From positions 1 through 64,000 of the forward strand of contig JAWWPG010000041.1 in NCBI GenBank assembly GCA_033850885.1: DNA of 64,000 bases, in the 5' to 3' direction. The translations under genes and the position numbers were made by a program. The notes below the pieces were generated by a model that saw nothing but the letters and a program-made list of their open reading frames with translations, was not told the origin of the DNA and made no database searches. Source of the stretch: JAWWPG01 sp033850885. GTDB taxonomy: Bacteria; Actinomycetota; Actinomycetes; Propionibacteriales; Nocardioidaceae. Position 1 is the stretch's first letter; each line of letters begins with the position of its first letter. Below are positions 10,587 through 19,276 of the stretch, one piece after another.

Positions 10587-11765
10587 ATGGACGGTAAGAA
10601 ATCCCGGGCACCTTATCTGAGTGTGCCGGATATCGCGAATTCTGCGCGCACAGACGAGCTGACCGCCGCGCGGCTCCTCCGCGCGAAGCCGGCCTACACC
10701 ACCAGGTTCGTGTCCGAGCTCATCGCGCAGGACCCGGAAGGCTTTGTCCTGGTGTCCGGCGACGGTGTGGTGCCGCTCGCCGGCGACGTGCTGCTGGCTC
10801 GCGTGCACCAGCTGGGCCAGCACCTGCGGATCGAGGGACCGGACAGCCGGCGGGCAACGTTGTACGCGGGGGACGAGATCCTCGTCGCGTACGGGGACCG
10901 GTACGCCCCTGACCAGTTCGAGTCGGAGGTACCGGGGAACCTCGGCCTCACCAACCTCGCGGCCGCCGGCGGTGTCGCGGGCCACGTGATCGCCGCGCAC
11001 TTCCTGATGGCCAGCCCCACCGAGATCGAGCCGCTCGGCCTGCTGGCCGACGCCTCCGGAATCCTCACCCTTCGGCGCTGTGCACCCCATCCACTGACCA
11101 GTCCTGAGGACTTCGAGAACCTGTCCCGCGTTCGGACGCCACCCGTCGTGGGGGTGCTCGGGACGTCGATGAACTCCGGGAAGACCACGACGGTGGCGGC
11201 CATCGTCCGCGGCCTGACGGCGGCAGGCCTCCGGGTCGCCGCCGGCAAGGTCACCGGCACTGGTGCCGGTGGAGATCCCCGGCTGTTCCAGGACTCGGGT
11301 GCCGTAACGGTGATGGACTTCACGGACTTCGGCTTCCCGTCGACGTACCGCCTCGAGCACGACGAGATTCGCAGCCTGCTGGTGTCGATGATCGGTGAGC
11401 TGGCGGCGACCCGCCCCGATGTCATCGTCCTCGAGGTGGCGGACGGGTTGTTCCAGCTGGAGACCTCGCGCCTGGTGGACGACCCGCTGTTCGGCCGACT
11501 CGTCGACAAGGTCGTGTTCGCGGCGGGCGAGGCCCTCGGTGCCCGGGCGGGACAGGATCTGCTGATCGCGAAGGGGCTCACCCCGCTGGCGGTGAGCGGG
11601 AGATTGACCGCCTCTCCGCTGGCGACGGCGGAGGCCGTCGAGGCTCTGCAGGTGCCGGTTGTCGGGGTGGACGAGCTGTCCAGTGCCGCCGTCACCGGTC
11701 TGCTGTTCCCGGTCCAGGATCAGCTGATGTCGAGGAGCATGACGCATGACCTATGCGCCGGATGA
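10587..11765 (+). CDS. P-loop NTPase, DUF1611-like
   Basis: 392 aa. The ATG at 10587 follows GGAG (10577-10580) by 6 nt; a TTG at 10575 lies on the ribosome site and is rejected. The N-terminal 185 residues have no family I can name. The C-terminal half starts with a Walker A loop GTSMNSGKTTT (residues 192-202, Lys199) and then AGKVTGTGAGG and VIVLEVADGLFQ, like the DUF1611/dethiobiotin-synthetase class of P-loops, where DgcN-type members are N-acetyltransferases. Its last 20 nt overlap the degenerate ABC gene. The substrate is unknown. Confidence 0.75.
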   Translation: MDGKKSRAPYLSVPDIANSARTDELTAARLLRAKPAYTTRFVSELIAQDPEGFVLVSGDGVVPLAGDVLLARVHQLGQHLRIEGPDSRRATLYAGDEILVAYGDRYAPDQFESEVPGNLGLTNLAAAGGVAGHVIAAHFLMASPTEIEPLGLLADASGILTLRRCAPHPLTSPEDFENLSRVRTPPVVGVLGTSMNSGKTTTVAAIVRGLTAAGLRVAAGKVTGTGAGGDPRLFQDSGAVTVMDFTDFGFPSTYRLEHDEIRSLLVSMIGELAATRPDVIVLEVADGLFQLETSRLVDDPLFGRLVDKVVFAAGEALGARAGQDLLIAKGLTPLAVSGRLTASPLATAEAVEALQVPVVGVDELSSAAVTGLLFPVQDQLMSRSMTHDLCAG

Positions 11766-13494
11766 AGCATGGGAGGCCTCAGGTCTGCCGCGATTGTGGT
11801 CAGGAACCAGACGGCGGCACCTGAGCCTGCTGGTCCTCTCCGGTCTCGGCCAGGCGGCGGCCGCCGGTATCGGCGCGCGACTGCTCAGCGCCGTCCTCAG
11901 CGGGTCGGCGGCATCCACCAGCCGCGGGTTGGTTTTTGCCCTGCTCGTGGTGGCGGCGCTGTCGATCGGACTCCTTCGGATGGTCGAGAAGGTGCTGGCG
12001 GAGCGGCTCAGCCAGGAGTATGTGCACGAGGTAAGGCTCGGACTCATCCGGCGCAACCTGGCAGACGGTCAGGTCAAGTCCCTCGGGATCGCGGTGGCCC
12101 GTACGACGAACGACCTCACGTCCGTGAAGAACTGGGTGAGCCAGGGCGTGGCGCCGCTGGCTGTCGGCATCCCGCTCATCCTCGGGGCGAGCGCCGCTCT
12201 CATCTGGCTCGAGCCGATGTTCGCCATCGCCTTGGTGGTACCGATCGGAATCCTGCTGGCAGCCATGGCCACGCTCGCCCCTATCGCCTACACGCGGGCC
12301 CGCAAGCTCCGAAGCGAGCGGGGAAAGCTGTCCTCCCAGGTGGCGGACACCATCTTGTCGACGAACGCGATCCGCTCGGCCGGCGGAACCGACCGCGAGC
12401 TGCGGAGGATCGAGTCCTTCAGCAGCAACCTCGTCACGGCGGCCGTCCACCGGGCCAGGACCGCCGGCGCCCTTCGGGGAGCGGCGGCAGCGACCTCCGG
12501 TGTCGCAAGCGCGATGGTCGTCGGCATCGGGCTGATGGCGGGACTGCCCACCCACACCATCGCCGGCGCCCTCGCGGTCGTGGGTTTCCTCGCCACCCCG
12601 ATCCACGACCTCGGAAGGGTGGCCGAGTACCGGCAGACCTACCGGGCGGCCCGCCGTATCATCGGGCCGGCCATGCAGTCCGCACCCGCGGCCACGTTCG
12701 GCCCGACCGTTCGGCCCGCCCCGGTGGCGCGCGGCCGGAACACGGAGGGAGTTCAGGTCTCGAACCTCACGCTGCCGGATGGCCGGACGCTGCCGGAGCT
12801 GTCCGCCGGCGCCGGCGACCGGATCGTGGTCGACGCGGGGGACAAGCGCCTGACGTCCGAGGGGCTGGAAAGACTCGTCGGCCTGCACCCGGCGCATTCA
12901 CCCGACGTGATGGTGGCTGGCCGAGACATGACCCAGGCCAGCCCGAAGGAGATGCGCGCGCTGGTCGGCTACGCAGCACAAGGCATGATGCTGGTGCGGG
13001 GAAGCGTGTCCCGGACGGTTCGCTACCGGTGCCCCGAGGCCACCGTCGCGGACGCCGACAACACGCTTGCGACGGTCGGCCTCGTCGAGCGCGTCGCCGA
13101 GCTCCCCGACGGCATCGACACCAGGTTGGTCCACGGGGGAGAGCCGCTCACCATCCCGGAACGAGCCCGCCTCCTGCTCGCGCGTGCCATTCTCAACGAG
13201 CCGCCGCTCCTGGTCCTCGACAACGTCGACGCCGACCTCGGAAGGGCCGGCCGCGAGATGCTGCGTAACCTGCTCGACGGCTACCCGGGCGTCGTGATCC
13301 TGGCGAGTGACGACCCCGACCAGATCGTGCGAACGACCCTGGTGTGGGCGCCCGCCGACCCAGCCGCGCCGGCTCGCGCCGGTTTCGTGTCTGCCGGCCT
13401 GGTGGCTGCCGCCGGTCCGCCCAGAGATCGAGCGCCCAGCTCTGACAACCAGGTCGAAAGGGTGCTGGCTGACCACATCGGGCATTTTGGGTGA
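11746..13494 (+). CDS. ABC exporter-like protein with degenerate ATPase domain
   Basis: 582 aa, GAGGAG 8 nt before the ATG. Residues 1-310 look like a type IV ABC exporter membrane domain. Residues about 330-560 align to an ATP-binding domain, but the Walker A loop is replaced by VVDAGDKRLTSEGLERLVGL (no GxxGxGK[ST]), the LSGGQ signature is LTIPE, the catalytic Glu after Walker B is Asn (LLVLDNVDAD) and the switch His is Asp. Only the Q-loop and Walker B strand remain. It should not hydrolyse ATP alone. No second ABC gene is adjacent. It overlaps the P-loop gene, implying joint function. Confidence 0.85.
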   Translation: MTYAPDEAWEASGLPRLWSGTRRRHLSLLVLSGLGQAAAAGIGARLLSAVLSGSAASTSRGLVFALLVVAALSIGLLRMVEKVLAERLSQEYVHEVRLGLIRRNLADGQVKSLGIAVARTTNDLTSVKNWVSQGVAPLAVGIPLILGASAALIWLEPMFAIALVVPIGILLAAMATLAPIAYTRARKLRSERGKLSSQVADTILSTNAIRSAGGTDRELRRIESFSSNLVTAAVHRARTAGALRGAAAATSGVASAMVVGIGLMAGLPTHTIAGALAVVGFLATPIHDLGRVAEYRQTYRAARRIIGPAMQSAPAATFGPTVRPAPVARGRNTEGVQVSNLTLPDGRTLPELSAGAGDRIVVDAGDKRLTSEGLERLVGLHPAHSPDVMVAGRDMTQASPKEMRALVGYAAQGMMLVRGSVSRTVRYRCPEATVADADNTLATVGLVERVAELPDGIDTRLVHGGEPLTIPERARLLLARAILNEPPLLVLDNVDADLGRAGREMLRNLLDGYPGVVILASDDPDQIVRTTLVWAPADPAAPARAGFVSAGLVAAAGPPRDRAPSSDNQVERVLADHIGHFG

Positions 13495-13553
13495 TAATCG
13501 AGTGGACAGCCATCCGTCGGGCGAGACGGCGACCACTCGGCGAAGGACGCGGC

Positions 13554-15344
13554 ATGAGGATCTCAGGCTTGAGGCGGCGAGCCCCCTTCCTGGCGGCCCT
13601 CGCCGTGGTCGTTCTGGTTCAGGCTCTGCTGTCGCCGTACGCGGCAGCCACCACGTCCGTCGCTTCGAGGATCGCTCCGCGGACAGCGTCGCCCAAGATC
13701 GTGCTGGACGAACCGTCACCGCAGACGCTCTATGAGGACAATGCCACCCGGGTCTCGGGCCACCTCCCCAACGGCAAGCAGGGCAAGCTTGTCGTGCTTC
13801 GTGACCGGGTCGACGGTGGCCAATGGCACAAGGTCGGAGCGACCAGCACGGACGCAGCCGGCGCGTTCGTCTTCGATCTCGAGCCAGCCGACCCGGGATC
13901 CGTCGACGTACAGGCGTCGCACCCGACCGGGCACGGCGCTCAGCGGTCGAACATCCAGCCCGTGCACGTGCTCAATCGGCGTCTCTTCCTGGTCAGCCGG
14001 CCGTCGTACACCACCTTCGGCAGCATCGTGATGTCGGGGACGACGCGACCGCTCGGAGCCGGGCGGCGCATCGTGGTCCAGCGCCTTGTCGCCGGACGCT
14101 GGGTCTCCGAGCGCAGCGGCTTCACCGACTCAAACGGTCACTACGCGGTCAGCATGCCGGACGACGTTCCGGGGGCATGGACGGTTCGGACCTACTGGCC
14201 TGCCGGAGACCCGGCCGGAGGTACCGCCGAGTTCTCGGCGACCCACCATTACACGGTCCGAGCCTTGCTGGCCCCGGTCGTGACGCGGGCCACCGCGCGG
14301 CAGCTCGGCGGCAGCTACCATGTGGGCTGCCCGGTCGGACCGGCGCTGCTGCGCAATGTCGACGTCACCTTCCACACGTTCGGGGACACGGTCGCCCGGG
14401 GCACCCTGGTCGTTCGTGACACCATCGTCCGCCGGGTGATTACCACCTGGCGACTGGCCTTGCAGCACGGTTACCCGATCCGCAAGATGTTTCCGGCGGC
14501 CCACTACGGCGGCTCGGACATCAAGTCGATGTACCACGACAACACGTCCGCCTTCAACTGTCGCCAGGTCACCGGCGACCCCACCAGCCTCTCACCGCAC
14601 TCCTACGGGGTGGCGATCGACGTCAACACCGTCGAGAACCCCTACCAGGACGTGCATGGGACGTGGTGGCCACGAACCATCGGACAGCAGTACCGGGACC
14701 GAAGCCATCGCCACCCCGGCATGTTGTACGGCGACTCGGTGGTCACCTCGGCGTTGACGCGCCGCGGATTCCGCTGGGGGGGCGACTGGTTCCACCCCGA
14801 CTACCAGCACTTCGACACCTTCTCCAACGCGAACCTGGACCGATCTGCCGCCGCCCGAGCCGGCCCTCTCACCGCCAGGGCGATGCCGCCGGCACGTGAG
14901 CTCGGCCCCGAGTGGCGCCGGTACGCCGACCCGGGAGGCGCCGAGGCGCGCTGGCTGGGCAACGGCACCTTCGTGCATGCTCGGCAGAGCTTCGACGCGG
15001 CCCGCGGCGTGTTGCCTCTGGGGTGTGCGTACCCCCTCCGAACGGCGTTGCCAAAGCCACGGTTCGCGTTGCAGGGCAGCTACCGCTCACGCGCCGGCGC
15101 GCCCGCGCAGGCGGTTGTCCTGCAGTTCGGGTCGCCACGTGCTGCAACCTCCTACTTCGGCGGACTTGAACGGAGACTGGTCACCTGCCGGTCGCCGGAT
15201 GGCCCCACCGGGGTCGCCGTACGGCCGCGTCTGGTGACAAGCACGTCGTACGCCGGTCAGCGGACCTACTCGGGTCACGAGACCTGGACGGAAGCCGACA
15301 CGCTTTCGGGTGCTCGCGTGACCGTGCTCCTCTCGCGCGGGTAG
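13554..15344 (+). CDS. Secreted M15 (VanY-type) D,D-carboxypeptidase-like protein
   Basis: 596 aa. GAAGGA (13542-13547) 6 nt before the ATG sets the start; upstream codons are discarded. Signal peptide at residues 1-33 (RRRAPFLAALAVVVLVQALL then AAA). Two beta-rich repeats about 48-240 resemble carboxypeptidase-regulatory/Ig-like folds. The M15 domain carries SPHSYGVAIDVN (about 343-354) and GGDWFHPDYQHFD (about 407-419), giving the zinc His/Asp/His set. A further C-terminal domain of 170 residues is unassigned. It likely acts on peptidoglycan peptides outside the cell. It is 59 nt after the ABC-like gene. Confidence 0.88.
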   Translation: MRISGLRRRAPFLAALAVVVLVQALLSPYAAATTSVASRIAPRTASPKIVLDEPSPQTLYEDNATRVSGHLPNGKQGKLVVLRDRVDGGQWHKVGATSTDAAGAFVFDLEPADPGSVDVQASHPTGHGAQRSNIQPVHVLNRRLFLVSRPSYTTFGSIVMSGTTRPLGAGRRIVVQRLVAGRWVSERSGFTDSNGHYAVSMPDDVPGAWTVRTYWPAGDPAGGTAEFSATHHYTVRALLAPVVTRATARQLGGSYHVGCPVGPALLRNVDVTFHTFGDTVARGTLVVRDTIVRRVITTWRLALQHGYPIRKMFPAAHYGGSDIKSMYHDNTSAFNCRQVTGDPTSLSPHSYGVAIDVNTVENPYQDVHGTWWPRTIGQQYRDRSHRHPGMLYGDSVVTSALTRRGFRWGGDWFHPDYQHFDTFSNANLDRSAAARAGPLTARAMPPARELGPEWRRYADPGGAEARWLGNGTFVHARQSFDAARGVLPLGCAYPLRTALPKPRFALQGSYRSRAGAPAQAVVLQFGSPRAATSYFGGLERRLVTCRSPDGPTGVAVRPRLVTSTSYAGQRTYSGHETWTEADTLSGARVTVLLSRG

Positions 15345-15488
15345 CACGGAGGTCGGCAGCCCCCTCCCGGAAGGCGGGAGTTACGCAAGGCTCCAAAGCA
15401 AGCGGATCCTGCGACGGACGTCTCGCCGTAAAGTGGTGCCGGAATCCGGCCATCGCCTTTGACCCAGGACGGCCGAGGAAGGAGAAAC

Positions 15489-15782
15489 ATGGCAGAGACG
15501 TGCACCCATCTCGAGACGGTCAGGTCGGTCGCGCCCAGTGGTGACGGCTGCGTCGAGTGCCTGCAGACGGGAGGCCAGTGGGTGCATCTTCGCCGGTGCG
15601 CGGAGTGCGGTCACGTGGGTTGTTGTGACAGCTCGCCCAACCGGCATGCAACCGCCCACTTCCACAGCAGCGCCCACCCGCTGATCCAGTCGTTCGAGCC
15701 GGGGGAGGACTGGTACTACTGCTACGTCGACGAACTGATGTTCGAGGTTGAGGGCGACTCGGGGAGTCCTTCACACCCCTGA
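15489..15782 (+). CDS. UBP-type zinc finger protein
   Basis: 97 aa with AAGGAG before the ATG at 15489; an upstream in-frame start at 15459 lacks one. The fold is the ubiquitin-hydrolase-type zinc finger (ZnF-UBP) common as a single-domain protein in actinobacteria: CTHLETVR, GCVECLQTGGQWVHLRRCAECGHVGCCDSSPNRHATAHFHSSAHPLIQS. Several Cys and His residues bind zinc. Its bacterial function is not established. Confidence 0.9.
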   Translation: MAETCTHLETVRSVAPSGDGCVECLQTGGQWVHLRRCAECGHVGCCDSSPNRHATAHFHSSAHPLIQSFEPGEDWYYCYVDELMFEVEGDSGSPSHP

Positions 15783-15843
15783 TCCAGCCGAACGTCCGAC
15801 CAAAGGCGGCCGAACGGGGGTTTCGCATCTCGCCGCGATGTGG

Positions 15844-15874
15844 TTGACTCCTCGGGTCCAAAACTGAATAGCGT
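15844..15874 (+). promoter_or_regulatory. Probable promoter of the riboswitch/NlpC transcript
   Basis: TTGACT (15844-15849) and TAGCGT (15869-15874) resemble sigma-70-type -35 and -10 boxes, with a 19-nt spacer. A start about 7 nt further on would place the c-di-AMP aptamer at the very 5' end of the RNA, which fits. Confidence 0.5.
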
Positions 15875-15881
15875 GGTCGGC

Positions 15882-16070
15882 GTACGCCGAGTCCTACCCC
15901 GTGCCGACCGCGACCCATCGCCAACAGAGAACTCTCATCAGGGGTAGGAGTGGGGGACCCACTCTTTCGAAGCGCAACGGCCCCCGCCGTTCGCTTCTTG
16001 GGGTTAAGCCGTCCTTGTGGCGGCCGAGCACCTTCTCGCTCGAACCCGACAGCTGACCTCGCAGGCGTGA
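15882..16070 (+). ncRNA. c-di-AMP riboswitch (ydaO/yuaA type)
   Basis: The leader before the NlpC/P60 gene carries ydaO landmarks in order: a GGGGGACCCA block (15952-15961), a GGGGTTAAGCC block (16000-16010), a CCGAGC segment, and the 3' block CGAACCCGACAGCTGACCTC with GCAGGCGT (about 16041-16068). The last directly precedes the ribosome site AAGGAG. In actinobacteria this riboswitch is known to control cell-wall hydrolase genes of the NlpC/P60 type and to turn them off when c-di-AMP is high. The end points are approximate; a covariance-model search would fix them. Confidence 0.85.
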
Positions 16071-16085
16071 GAAGGAGACCTCACC

Positions 16086-16631
16086 ATGCCTGCACGTCCA
16101 GCATGGCGCGGACTGAGCGCCATCGTTCCGGTCGCAGTCGCCGCTATCTTCGGCTCGACTCTCGTCCTGGCCCCGGCCGCCAATGCCGTCGCCACCACCA
16201 CCAGTGCCTCCGCCACCGCGGAGCATCAGGCGCACGCCAGCAACGTGCCGCCGCTGAGCAGGCGGATCAGACATGCCGCCAACATCGCCATCGCCCATAT
16301 CGGTGATCCCTACGTGTACGGGGCCGCCGGCCCGCACGCGTTCGACTGCTCCGGGCTTTCGATGTTCTCGTATACCCACGCGCGCATGCGCCTTCCCAGG
16401 ACCGCTGCGGAGCAGTACAACGCGGTGCGGCACATCCTCAAGAAGAACATGAAGCGTGGCGACCTGGTCTTCTTCCACGACGGGAACGGTCACGTCTACC
16501 ACGTCGCCATCTTCCTGTTCTGGCGCAAGGACCACCGGGCCTCCATCGTCCACGCGCCGTACCCCGGCCAGGTCGTCCACCGCCAGCCGGTATGGACGTC
16601 GGCTTGGTACGCGGGCACCAAGCGTCCCTGA
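16086..16631 (+). CDS. NlpC/P60 family cell-wall peptidase, secreted
   Basis: 181 aa. Signal peptide at residues 1-37 with an ANA-type cleavage region. The NlpC/P60 domain has the catalytic Cys in FDCSGLSMFSY (about residue 97), the His in HVYHVAIFL (about 138-141) and a third polar residue in IVHAPYPG. It should cut peptide stems in peptidoglycan. Control by the c-di-AMP riboswitch just upstream links wall cutting to turgor or wall stress. No SH3 or LysM anchor domain is present. Confidence 0.92.
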   Translation: MPARPAWRGLSAIVPVAVAAIFGSTLVLAPAANAVATTTSASATAEHQAHASNVPPLSRRIRHAANIAIAHIGDPYVYGAAGPHAFDCSGLSMFSYTHARMRLPRTAAEQYNAVRHILKKNMKRGDLVFFHDGNGHVYHVAIFLFWRKDHRASIVHAPYPGQVVHRQPVWTSAWYAGTKRP

Positions 16632-16793
16632 CAGGCTCGGAACCTCAACCCGTCGAACGGCCCGGCGTCCAACGGGACCCATCTCCTGCTGGACGTCGGC
16701 GTGTCTCCGGATGGGCGTCGGGCGCGCGCGCCGTGACACGCCGAACGCCAAAGCGCGCCAGGCTCCCGCGCGGCGTGACGCAGACTGACGTCT

Positions 16794-17861
16794 ATGAGCC
16801 ATCTGCCGCCGCACCGCAGAGCCGCGGCCGCCGCGCTGGTGATCGCGTTCTCGATGGTGCTGGCCGCCTGCAGCGGCAGCAACAACACCCCCAGACCGAC
16901 TCCATCGTCGCCGACGAAGTCCTCGCCGACGCCCTCGGTTGCGTCGAGCCTGCCGGTGCGCACCACTCCGCCGCCACCGACGGCAAAGAGGTGGCCGCTG
17001 ACGGGGTTCCCGCGGACCGGGAAGCTGCCGCACCACCCCGTGTACGTCGTCAAGGTGGACAACTCGCCGGCCGCGGCACCGCAGCTGGGCCTGAACTATG
17101 CCGACATGATCGTGGAGGAGCTCGTTGAGGGTGGGATCACGCGGCTGGCCGCCTTCTACTACTCGAAGATTCCGCCGCAGGTCGGCCCGGTCCGGTCGAT
17201 GCGCGCGTCCGACATCGGTATCACCGAGCCCGCCAACGCGTTCATCGTCGCATCGGGGGCGGCGGGCAAGACGCTGAAGCTGCTCAACGAGGCCGGTATC
17301 GACCGGGTCACGGAAGGCGCGGCCGGCTTCTACCGGTCGAGCTCCCGGCCTGCGCCGTACAACCTGATGATGAAGCTACCGGCACTCGCGCATCATGTCG
17401 CCCGCAGGTGGAAGCCGCCTAGCCGGCCGTACCTCCCGTTCGGCAACGCGGCCCGGTTCCACGGCACGATCGTCGTCAGGAGGCTCACCGCGACATTCTC
17501 CGGCGCCCACACCGACGACTGGAGGCTCCAGGGGAAGACCTGGGTGCGGACCGACTCCTACGCGCAGCCGGGCCATGACTTCAAGGCCACCAACGTGCTG
17601 ATCCTGCGGGTCCGGATCGGCGACGCCGGCTACCTCGACCCAGCCGGCAACCCGGTCCCGGAGACGTTGTTCTTCGGAACCGGCGCGGCGACCCTGATCC
17701 ACGGTGACCGGGCCGTCCAAGGCAGCTGGCACAAGGCGGGGACGCGTGGCGCCCTGACCCTGCACACCTCCAACGGAAAGCCGATCACGGTGCCCGCGGG
17801 CCACACGTTCATCGAGCTGGTGCCGGCGAACGGAGGTAGCGTCGCTCTCCATCGCTTCTGA
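16794..17861 (+). CDS. DUF3048 family lipoprotein
   Basis: 355 aa. A lipoprotein signal with lipobox LAAC (Cys about residue 25) is followed by a Ser/Pro/Thr-rich linker to about residue 62. The rest matches DUF3048 (YerB-like): VVKVDNSPAAAPQLGLNYADMIVEELVEGGITRLAAFY, GPVRSMRASDIGI and a C-terminal strand region ending FIELVPANGG. YerB-type proteins are envelope proteins of unclear function. It is a single gene preceding the malic enzyme by 20 nt. Confidence 0.9.
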   Translation: MSHLPPHRRAAAAALVIAFSMVLAACSGSNNTPRPTPSSPTKSSPTPSVASSLPVRTTPPPPTAKRWPLTGFPRTGKLPHHPVYVVKVDNSPAAAPQLGLNYADMIVEELVEGGITRLAAFYYSKIPPQVGPVRSMRASDIGITEPANAFIVASGAAGKTLKLLNEAGIDRVTEGAAGFYRSSSRPAPYNLMMKLPALAHHVARRWKPPSRPYLPFGNAARFHGTIVVRRLTATFSGAHTDDWRLQGKTWVRTDSYAQPGHDFKATNVLILRVRIGDAGYLDPAGNPVPETLFFGTGAATLIHGDRAVQGSWHKAGTRGALTLHTSNGKPITVPAGHTFIELVPANGGSVALHRF

Positions 17862-17881
17862 GCGCTTGCCATGATGGTCCT

Positions 17882-19276
17882 ATGACGACGACCCCGAGTG
17901 TCTCCTACTCGATCACCGTCCGCCTCGAGGTGCCGGCAACGGGAACCGAGATGAGCAGACTCACCCAGGCCGTCGAGGCCTCGGGCGGGGTGGTGACCGC
18001 TCTCGACGTGGCATCGTCCGGGATCGACCGGCTTCGTATCGACCTGACCTGCGCAGCGCGCGATACCGATCACGCGGAGACGATCGTCACGGCGCTGAGG
18101 GCGGTCGGCGGCGTCGACGTCCAACGGGTGTCGGACCGGACGTTCCTGATGCACCTCGGCGGCACGATCGAGATGGCCTCGAAGCACCCGATCCGCAACC
18201 GCGACGATCTCTCGATGGTTTACACGCCCGGCGTGGCACGGGTCTCGATGGCGATCGTGCGAAACCCTGAAGATGTCCGACGCCTCACCGTGAAGCGCAA
18301 CGCGATCGCTGTCATCACCGACGGCTCGGCCGTGCTCGGCCTCGGCAACATCGGGCCGGCCGCGGCTCTGCCGGTGATGGAGGGCAAGGCGGCGTTGTTC
18401 AAGCGCTTTGCCGGCATCGACGCCTGGCCGTTGTGCCTGGACACCCAGGACGTCGACGAGATCGTGCGTACCGTCCAGATCGTTGCGCCCGTGTTCGCGG
18501 GCATCAACCTCGAGGACATCTCCGCCCCGCGCTGCTTCGAGATCGAGGCCAGGCTTCGTGAGCTGCTGGACATCCCGGTCTTCCACGACGACCAGCACGG
18601 TACGGCGATCGTGGTGCTAGCCGCGCTGACGAATGCCCTTCGCGTGGTCAACAAGGACATCGGCTACGTCAAGATCGTGATGTCGGGAGCGGGAGCGGCT
18701 GGTTCGGCCGTTGCCAGGCTCATCATGGCGGCCGGCGCGCGTCATCTCGTCGTCGCCGACATCGAGGGCGTCATCAGCGTCAACCGCGTGGGGATGGACC
18801 CGTCACTGAAGTGGCTGGCCGACCACACCAATGCGGAGGGCTTCGAAGGAACCCTGAAAGATGCCGTCAAAGGGGCCGACGTCTTCATCGGGGTCTCGGC
18901 CCCGAACCTGCTGACCGGTGAAGATATCGCGTCGATGGCGCCGGGTGCCATCGTCTTCGCCCTCGCCAACCCCGATCCCGAGGTCGACCCCGCGCAGGCA
19001 CGCATGCATGCGGCCGTCGTCGCCACCGGGAGGTCCGACTACCCGAACCAGATCAACAACGTACTCGCCTTCCCCGGTGTCTTCCGGGGCCTGCTCGACT
19101 CGTCCGCGACGGCCATCGAGGAGCCGCTGCTGCTCGCCGCCGCCAGGGCGATCGCATCCACGGTGACCGACCCCGAGCTGAACGCGAACTATGTCATCCC
19201 AAGCGTCTTCCAGGAGGACGTCCACAAGGCAGTGGCGGCTGCGGTCAAGAATGCCGCCCGCGGAGGAACTGGATGA
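17882..19276 (+). CDS. NAD-dependent malic enzyme with N-terminal ACT domain
   Basis: 464 aa. An ACT-like domain covers residues 1-82 (SYSITVRLEVP...VDVQRVSDRTF), typical of actinobacterial malic enzymes and probably allosteric. The catalytic part has YTPGVARV, KRNAIAVITDGSAVLGLGNIG, FHDDQHGTAIVVLAAL (divalent metal Asp pair) and the NAD(P) loop GAGAAGSAVAR. It converts malate to pyruvate and CO2. The Tyr (YTPGV) and Lys (EGKAALFK) active-site residues are present. The last 4 nt overlap the YqgE gene. Confidence 0.95.
   Translation: MTTTPSVSYSITVRLEVPATGTEMSRLTQAVEASGGVVTALDVASSGIDRLRIDLTCAARDTDHAETIVTALRAVGGVDVQRVSDRTFLMHLGGTIEMASKHPIRNRDDLSMVYTPGVARVSMAIVRNPEDVRRLTVKRNAIAVITDGSAVLGLGNIGPAAALPVMEGKAALFKRFAGIDAWPLCLDTQDVDEIVRTVQIVAPVFAGINLEDISAPRCFEIEARLRELLDIPVFHDDQHGTAIVVLAALTNALRVVNKDIGYVKIVMSGAGAAGSAVARLIMAAGARHLVVADIEGVISVNRVGMDPSLKWLADHTNAEGFEGTLKDAVKGADVFIGVSAPNLLTGEDIASMAPGAIVFALANPDPEVDPAQARMHAAVVATGRSDYPNQINNVLAFPGVFRGLLDSSATAIEEPLLLAAARAIASTVTDPELNANYVIPSVFQEDVHKAVAAAVKNAARGGTG

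Noticed and set aside
11746..13494. Frameshifted or sequencing-damaged ABC transporter
   Set aside because: The frame is intact over 582 codons and strands around the lost motifs still align, so the loss is by substitution, not by a frame error.
13491..13553. Earlier start for the M15 peptidase gene
   Set aside because: The ATG at 13554 has GAAGGA at 6 nt and begins a proper signal peptide; the earlier codons overlap the ABC-like stop and place Arg-rich residues before the signal.
16632..16793. Second leader RNA before the DUF3048 gene
   Set aside because: No conserved riboswitch sequence blocks or strong hairpins seen in these 162 bases.
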